From NCBI RefSeq assembly GCF_947507565.1, contig NC_089183.1:682001-746000 (forward strand): a DNA stretch of 64,000 nucleotides, given 5' to 3'. A program made the position numbers and the translations under genes. This DNA is from Oscarella lobularis. Its lineage: Eukaryota; Porifera; Homoscleromorpha; Homosclerophorida; Oscarellidae. The notes under the pieces are model-generated. The model ran no database searches and was not told the origin of the DNA. It was given only the letters and a program-made list of their open reading frames with translations. Shown here one piece after another: positions 57,282-64,000 of this stretch (its first letter is position 1; each line of letters begins with the position of its first letter).

Positions 57282-60200
57282 ATGAGCCAGAAACTCGAAG
57301 TGGGTCCATTCACAGTTGTCGAGAAAGGTAAACCTGGCTGCAGATGACGTCGTTCGTAAGTGGGTCAAACAGTTAGGCCCAGCAACCCATCACGAGCAAA
57401 AGGTGTCTATACAGCGCGGTTCGCGTGTTCATGCTGCGATATTTACTTGAACTTACGACCCAGGCAGTTCTGCTACAAATGCGAAAAGTGTCCTTCAATA
57501 AGTTCTACCCTAAGTTGTGCCAGTGATGCTTGTGAATGTGATACTTGTGAATTAGATGCCGATGGGAGCTTTCCTTTGATGACTGCATGTGAGAAAGGCG
57601 ATTTTCGTTCTGTCAGACGACTGATTGCCGCTGGAGTACATGTCAATGAGGCAGACTGGGTATTTTTTATAGATAACTGAAGTGGATTTTGTTTTGCGTT
57701 GAATGTAATGTACAACTTCAGGGAAGGTTTCCTTTGTTGATTGCGTGCGAGAAGGATAACGTCGATATGGCTAGACTACTTATCGACGCTGGAGCAAATG
57801 TCAATGTGGCAAAGGGGGTCATAATCGTATGTTGTTATAGATTACTGAAGTAGATTTGTTTTGCGTTGAATGTAATGTACAACTTTATAGGGAGGGTTTC
57901 CTTTGTTGACTGCGTGCAAGAATGATAACGTTGCTATGGTTAAACTACTTATCGAAGCTGGAGCAAATGTCAATGAGGCAGACGGGGTATGTTGGTATAG
58001 ATTACTGAAGTGGATTTTGTTTTGCGTTGAATGTAATGTTAGAGAGGGTTTCCTTTGTTGACTGCGTGCGAGAAGAATAACGTTGATATGGCTAGACTAC
58101 TTATCGACGCTGGAGCAAACGTCAATGATGAGGCAGACGGAGTATGTTTTTATAGATATCTAAAGTGGATTTTGTTTTGCGTTGAATGCAATGTACAACT
58201 TTAGGAAGCGTTTCCTTTGTTGACTGCGTGCAAAAAGGATAACGTTGGTTTGGGTAAACTACTTATCAAAGCTGGAGCAAATGTCAATGGGGCAAACGGA
58301 GTATGTTGTAGTGGATTTTGTTTTGCGTTGAATGCAATATACAACTTTATAGAGAGGGTTTCCTTTGTTGATTGCGTGCGAGAAGAATAACGTTGATATG
58401 GCTAAACTACTTATCAACGCTGGAGCAAATGTCAATGAGGCAAAAGGGGTATGTTCTTATAGATATATCTGAAGTGGATTTTGCTTTGCGTTAGATGTAA
58501 TGTACAACTTTAGGGAACGTTTCCTTTGTTGACTGCGTGCGAGAATGATAACGTTGATATGGCTAGACTACTTATCAAAGCTGGAGCAAATGTCAATGAG
58601 ACACGCTGGGTATGTTATGTTGTTATTACTGAAGTTAATTATGTTTTTTGCGTTGAATGTAATGTACAACTTCAGAGAACGCTTCCTTTGTTGGCTGCGT
58701 GCGAGAGGGATAACGTTGATATGGCTAGACTACTTATCGTTTCTGGGGCAAATGTCAATAAAGGAAAGGGGGTATGTTGTTATAGAACTAAAGTACATTT
58801 TGTTTTGCGTTGAATGTAATGTACAACTTTAGGGAAGGTTTCCTTTGTTGACTGCGTGCGAGAGGGATAATGTTGATATGGCTAGACTACTTATTGACGC
58901 TGGAGCAAATGTTAATGAGGCGGTTAGTTGAAACCGTTATTGCATGTGTTTTATTTTTCTTTTTTTTCAAAGACTGAAGGAAAAACATTACTTATAAAAG
59001 TATCCGCCTCGGGACGTCATATGATGGCTGAAGTGCTTTTGAGAAGTGGTTGCAATCCAAATGCGCGAGACGAAGTAGTGTATGATCTCAAATTCACTGT
59101 TTTGTAAATCTTCATTTCTGTAATTTAGGACAAAAAGACTGCATTATTCTATGCGTGTTTGCGCTGTCATTACTTGATTGGCATGTTATTATTAAAATTT
59201 TGTCCAAATCTATCATCTGATGTAAGAGTTTATTTATTAGTAGAGGGTAAATTGCGTATTATTCAGTCCTTTCTAGCCTGACATTTTGCTCACTATTGCA
59301 AAACAACATCAATCCTCTTCTCGTATTTGAGTAGTTTTTTGCATTTTAATTAATCTCTAAATCTATTTATCTAGAAATTTCACCAGACGCTGTTAATCTT
59401 GTTAAGACGATTCTCGTTCAATCGCCTTTTCTTGCGGCGCTTCGAGATGAGGTTTGCACTGTAGCTCAACAGAAATAAGCATACTTTGTATACAACTTCT
59501 AATTTAATGTATAGGATGGCCGTTTTCTTTACGAGTTGCCTTGTCCATTAGAACTTAGAAAAGTGTTTTTCGATTTTTGGGTAAGTCGCACGTTCGCAAG
59601 TTTATTTTGATGAGACTTGGGTTTTAGGTCCAGTATCAGTATCAAGAGCTCTACGCGCAAGGAACAATAAGGCCAAACAAAATCAAAGTTTGCGTTATTG
59701 GTGAGGCCCGAGCTGGCAAGACCACCCTTATAAAATCTTTGCGAAATGTCAACTGGCAAGAAGGAGGCGATGATCAACGTACTGCCAGCGTTGACGTCAC
59801 CGTTGCCGATACCAAATTTGCAGGCGAGCTTGTGTTTTGCGATTTCGCGGGACAACCGTTCTTTCACAAAACACACGGGCTATTTTTTTCCGCAACTTCG
59901 ACGATCTTCCTTCTCGTTGTTGATCTGAATGAAGACGAAGACGAAATGAGAAGGTCGAGTCACTATTGGGCGTCATTTGTAAAATGCAGCGTGTTCCTCG
60001 CTAAGAAAGCATACGTTGTTGTAATTGGCAGCAAAAGAGATGAGCTCTCTCGCTCTAATTTAGACTCGGCCGAAACAAAACTGAAGAATCTTGTCCGGTA
60101 CCTTCAGGCTACTTTTGGTCAATGGTTTGAATTTGTTGATGACGTTTTTCTCTTAAATTGTCGTGAAAAGAGTTCGAAACAACTAAAATCATTTCAGCGA

Positions 60201-62487
60201 ATTCTTGGTGAGGTCAAATGTCGTGCTCTCAAGGTAAATAAACGAATCTAAGGGTTTGTTTCAATTTTCTGGTTCAATTATACCTAATGTTTTTAGGAGA
60301 CTAAAGATGTTCCAGCTGTTGTCGAGACCGCAGAAACCATCTTATTACCGATTCTGCGAAATCCCGAATCTACCAGCACGTCACCGTCAGTTTTTCAGAA
60401 GGCAATGAGATATTTTAGTCGCCGCTATCGACTTGCTGAAGACCTACGTCTAAGCGCTATCTCTGTCTTGAAGAGAGATGGTCTTATTTCCGACGACGAG
60501 GTAAAGTGATGATAACTCTGAAAGCTAGCTGTTTATTGATTTATGTGTAGACCGACTCCGCTTGCATCCGGTTTCTTCAGACTGACGCTTTTAGAAGAGC
60601 TATGGTGCAAACTGTCTGTTCTGGTTTATCAGATGCGGCTCAACGTCTTGCTGTAGACTTTCTGCAAGCAATTGGAGAAGTAGGTGCAGGCGCAGTTGAA
60701 TGTTCTTTGAGTGTAAGTGCAATGTTTAGATTCTTGTTATTGATGACAATGTTATTTTGAATCCTTCGTGGCTGTGTCAAAACGTCGTTGGTCCGCTCTT
60801 GTCTCCTAGAAATTTTCCCATTCATCTTGATTCGTCTGCATCCGGCACAGCCACTAAAGAAAAAATTAAGAGAGTGCTAGAGATTTTCAACAAGCGAAAG
60901 TGGGAAAGTATCGACGATACAATATCTCTTCTCCGTAATTTGGAAATATGCTATCCGATTTCCGACCAAGCGGACACGTACCAGTTTCCTGCACTAATTG
61001 AAGAACAGCGTCCACCTCACGTGTGGCGTGACAATCGTGAAATGACAGTCTACGTTGGACGCCGTTTGATGAGCGAAGAAATAACCGACATAATAACCCC
61101 AGGAACTATGCCATTTATTCAAAGCAGAGTAAGAAACTCTTCAAGCTTTTCTCCTTCAAAACCCGTCGTTTGGCAAGGAGGCCTATTGATTGAAAGGACA
61201 ATTGACCGTCATTTAGTCGAAGGAACGATCGTATTCCAAGATCGCGAAAAAGCGATTGATTTTATCGTTCGTGGGCCCGAACATTCTCAGCAGCAATGCA
61301 AGAAGCACCTACGAGATTTAATGGATGTAGGAACGAGAGTTCTTCAAGTTAAGAGTCCGGGGACCATGCAAAGTCTCTGGTACATCAGTTTCACACAACT
61401 GAAACAGCTGATCGACTTTCCTATTGCACACAGAGCAGAGACTGTTTCGGAGACTATAAAAATTTCGAAATGCTCTACCGAAACAGTGTGTCATCCGGAA
61501 GGAATCAGAGATACATTAAAAGACCTCCTTGCCCTCCCTGACGACCATTTCTCTTTTCTTCCCTTCAAAACCCGCGACGTCATTTGTAAATGTCTTGAAA
61601 AGGATAGCGAAGGAAAAGCAGCATTGGCTAAATGTCTGCTGGTCTCACCAGTTGAGAGACTTCGTAGTGAATCTGCTGAGGAAATGCTTAAGCTTTGGAG
61701 CAATAATCTCGAAGCCACGATAGAAACTTTTAGGGACGTCGCACGAGCATCTGGCTTGCTCTATCTTTTGGCTATTCTAAATGACTGCGGTGCTCTTGAG
61801 CTTCCTGAGAAAGAGGTAAATAGAAGCGTTCCCGGTTAATACTCTCAAAATTATTTTATGTGCAGAAAGCAGCAGCTCAAGAAGATTTGACGTTTTTTGA
61901 AGCGAATTCTGCACCTGCAATAGCGGCAAGTAAGCAGTTACTGTGGCTTTAGAAAAAGAGTTGGTGTCATTTGCGTGGTACACTTGCAGGGCGAGCCAAG
62001 CGTCTGTCAGGGAGAAGTTCTACTGTCGCGTCGACAGATTTGGCATCAGGTATGGCTTTGTCCAGTGCATAATATATTACTGCATCGGTCGGATACTTCT
62101 AAGTTCCTTTTATGTACCTAAAGTTCCTCTGTTAGAATTGGATCAAGACTTGCCACCCACTATGGAAGAAAGAATTGAAACTGCAAAACAAATCCAAGCT
62201 GTGTGGCGTCACATCGGAAGAATCTTAGGACCAGAACCAAAATTCAAAGATCACGATTTTCACGAATGCGAACAAGAGCGATATGATCGCGACCGCGCCT
62301 ATAAAATGTTGGAGAAATGGGAAGCAAAGCACGGGTCAAAAGCCACTCGAAGGCATCTTATTGACGCCATGATAAGAGAGGATTACAGAGCCCAAGTTGC
62401 CGAGATCTTTCCAGGTGAGAACTTTTCAGGTATAAGTTTGATCAAAAATAATAAGTAATGCTCTTAGGATTTTCAGATACACAGTGA
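57282..62487 (+). CDS. Ankyrin - Roc GTPase - COR - double death domain protein, copy D
   Basis: Sister of gene B. The likely first exon is the ATG at 57282 (MSQKLEVGPFTVVEK); the link to the following Cys-rich exon (FCYKCEKCPS, SDACECDTCELDAD) is not fully resolved. That exon runs into a complete first ankyrin unit (FPLMTACEKGDFRSVRRLI), which is damaged in B. Eight near-identical ankyrin exons follow (57722-58930), then two diverged ones. Roc exon 59628-60233 (GEARAGKTT, CDFAGQPFFHKTHG, GSKRD). COR exons from about 60298; the main one, 60730-61815 (NPSWLCQNVVGPLLSP, DREKAIDFIVRG), ends with death domain 1. Death domain 2 is 62136-62414 (AVWRHIGRILGPEP, KMLEKWEAKHGSKATRRHL) and the last exon 62468-62487 adds GFSDTQ. 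No disabling change was seen. Confidence 0.8.
57722..58930 (+). repeat. Array of eight ankyrin exon-intron cassettes in gene D
   Basis: Units begin near 57722, 57898, 58044, 58205, 58357, 58513, 58675 and 58839. Exons share FPLLTACE..NVDMARLLI and AGANVNEA; introns share GTATGTTGTTATAGATTACT and GTACAACTTTAG. The variation between units includes 3-nt gains and losses that keep the frame. Confidence 0.9.
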
Positions 62488-63151
62488 ATACCCAGCCATT
62501 TTGTTATACACTAGTACCCAGTATACTACTAGTAGCCCCACTAGTAGCCCCACTACATCTATGTCCTCTTGTATTTCTACACGAAGGCTTATCTTATACC
62601 GATACGTAAAGCCAGTCGTTTGTGTATTTTTGTGACCTTTATACGCTTTAGTCTTAGTGCCCTACCGCCCTCATTTATCAATTACGATTTGTATGCATGA
62701 TTATCCTCTTTTGTATGCATTAGTGGTATTAGATAACGAGGCTTGTTTTACAACGTGATATGCTGGTCTATGGATTAGCCATTGGTTTTGAACTGTAATT
62801 TCTATATACACGTGATTTGTCTAGCAATAAGATTTCTCTTGTGTTGATCGTCTCTTTGTGATGTTTTAGGAAGCCACACGGCACACTAGTCTGGGAGGTA
62901 GGCCTAGTGAACCTTTTTCTTTGCCCATGTCATTGATTCTTATTCTTAGACTTATTATTGACATTTTTAAAAGACACGGTACACGTACAATAAATAGAGA
63001 AAAGAGAAGAAGAAAACTATGCTGAGTTCATCTTGCAGCAGCATACTCAGGATTCGGAGGAGGCAACTTCTCTCCTGGTACAGGTAAGATATCGCGTAAG
63101 GAAACCCCAGACGTCCTCGTTTCCTCAGAGAGAGAAAAAAACTAGTCTACC
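62488..63151. other. 3' flank of gene D, counterpart of 48819-49458
   Basis: No exon seen. It differs from the B flank by a few indels, for example extra bases near 62695-62735. Convergent with MRPL28. Confidence 0.5.
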
Positions 63152-63654
63152 TTACGACCAGCATTTGAGAGAATCTCTTACTTTCCCTTCGTTCTCAGAC
63201 CACCAAGCCGGTTTTCGAGGCACCCGTCTCGCTTTCTTCGGCACGTCGACGCCCCCGTCGCCTTTCTCTTCGATTTTCGTCCACATATCGCGCTTCAGTT
63301 GCGATCCGAAATCGGACGCGAGTTTTCTATCCGGGGTGTGGAGAAGGTAAGGGTCGAATCCGCCCGCCTTGTCTATCCATCGCATTGCCGCCGTTGTGAC
63401 GTTCATCGTGTACGATCGGGCCATGATTTCGCTTTCGTAGGTGCGTCGTTGCGAATTCGGCTTCCACGTTCGCTTCGTTCTGAAGAGAAGACGGGTAATT
63501 CGTTTTCGAATGCGCGACGTGCAGCGAAAACTTGCTTCTTGTTCGAGAAGGTGACGCGATGGCCAAACGTGATGCCTTTTCCGGCGAATAAGCCTTCTCT
63601 GGCTCGCTTGGGAATCGATTTGAGGCAAGGAAAGTAAGATCCGAGACGCACCAT
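63152..63654 (-). CDS. MRPL28: Mitochondrial ribosomal protein bL28m, intact copy
   Basis: Large-subunit protein of the mitoribosome. Exon 1 is 63654-63536, exon 2 is 63479-63152; together 447 nt, 148 aa plus stop. Exon 1: MVRLGSYFPCLKSIPKR then EGLFAGKGITFGHRVTFSNK. Exon 2: TKRTWKPNSQRRTYESEIM, MNVTTAAMRWIDKAGGFDPY, LLHTPDRKLASDFGSQLKRD. This matches human MRPL28 ([27 protein letters not shown]) and bacterial-type bL28 (GK...G..VS). The 56-bp intron has a GC donor (GCAAGT) and ends CTTCAG; the codon sum and conserved join (NKK then TKRTW) need this junction. Shorter than vertebrate MRPL28 (256 aa) at both ends. Confidence 0.88.
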
Positions 63655-63887
63655 TTTGGCACGTGACCTTCGTTATGGCCACTTATCGTGTTTGCGGCCT
63701 CCGCGCATGAGTGGTTGTTACGTGCCAGTCGTGCCAGTCGTGCCTTGGCTGTTTGAACTCTGAACCGGTTACATCCGTTGCGAACAGTGTGTAGGCGACC
63801 CCCGTTACTCATCGTTGCTGATAGTTGTTGTGCGACGACGATCTCTTTTAGCTGTCAAGGCGACTCATAAATTTCTTGCGACGAGGG
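63655..63887. promoter_or_regulatory. Divergent promoter region MRPL28 / ROCO gene E
   Basis: Lies between the MRPL28 start (minus, 63654) and the next plus-strand start at 63888. Includes GTGCCAGTC repeated three times near 63722-63745. Assigned by position. Confidence 0.35.
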
Positions 63888-64000
63888 ATGTCGCGACAGA
63901 GTCCAGAGGGGGCTGCACTCCAATCTATCGACGCTGCACACCAAGCCATCACACTCGCTGCAGCCGAAGCCGAAGCTGCAGTTCTGGCTGCAGTTCGTAA
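63888..64000 (+). CDS. 5' end of a fifth ankyrin-ROCO gene (E), partial
   Basis: From the ATG at 63888 the frame reads MSRQSPEGAALQSIDAAHQA and continues into an Ala/Glu-rich helix (LAAAEAEAAVLAAV) to the window edge. This mirrors the first exon of gene C (MSRQLELETVLLGAFDAALL, LAAIEAELLAAI), and the position behind MRPL28 mirrors that of C behind the first MRPL28. The rest lies outside the window, so the family call is inferred from these two points. Confidence 0.5.
   Translation, partial: MSRQSPEGAALQSIDAAHQAITLAAAEAEAAVLAAVR

Larger units (their letters stand above)
55300..63654. repeat. Segmental duplication, right block (ROCO D plus MRPL28)
   Basis: Counterpart of 43130-49947, longer mainly because of the 1.6 kb insertion at 55619-57200. 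Confidence 0.8.

Overview
The window is animal nuclear DNA. Almost every gene is split by short introns (mostly about 50-150 bp, GT-AG, one GC-AG). The gene set is metazoan: a four-propeller LRP5/6-type Wnt co-receptor, NOSIP, a CEPT1/CHPT1-type phosphotransferase, an ORP5/8-type lipid-transfer protein, an SLC37-type carrier, TXNL4A/DIM1, EMC6 and mitochondrial bL28. Compact introns, tight spacing and many ankyrin, death-domain and vWA genes suggest an early-branching animal. A sponge such as a homoscleromorph is my best guess, but the sequence alone does not prove it.

Layout. 484-5053 (+): an ankyrin / Cys-His / filamin-repeat / vWA gene. 5667-14393: a 4.2 kb tandem duplication in which each unit holds, on the minus strand, a possible beta-trefoil-like gene and a P-loop GTPase gene; the second GTPase copy has lost its last exon. 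14394-16730: retroelement debris. 16731-18375 (+): NOSIP. 18778-23379 (+): first ankyrin-Roc-COR-death gene (copy A). 24049-32380 (-): LRP5/6, 14 exons that join in frame to 1709 codons. 33151-34726 (+): CEPT1-like. 35117-39592 (+): OSBPL8-like. 39631-41637 (-): SLC37-like. 41771-42199 (-) and 42418-42931 (+): TXNL4A and EMC6, divergent. 43490-62487: three more ankyrin-Roc-COR-death genes (B, C, D), with MRPL28 behind B (frameshifted) and behind D (intact). The 5' end of a fifth member (E) lies at the right edge. The order B - MRPL28 - C and D - MRPL28 - E indicates tandem duplication of a block.

The most unusual content is the expanded family of kinase-less, DAPK-like proteins: ankyrin repeats, a Roc GTPase, COR and two separate death domains. 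In B and D the ankyrin repeats are encoded by a minisatellite-like array of nearly identical exon-intron cassettes. Together with the duplicated GTPase genes and the ankyrin-filamin-vWA gene, this looks like a rapidly evolving set of signalling or defence-type genes set among conserved housekeeping loci. A defence role is inference from architecture and copy number; no function is shown here. Gene spans below run from start to stop codon including introns. Exon borders were read by eye from splice consensus and reading frame.
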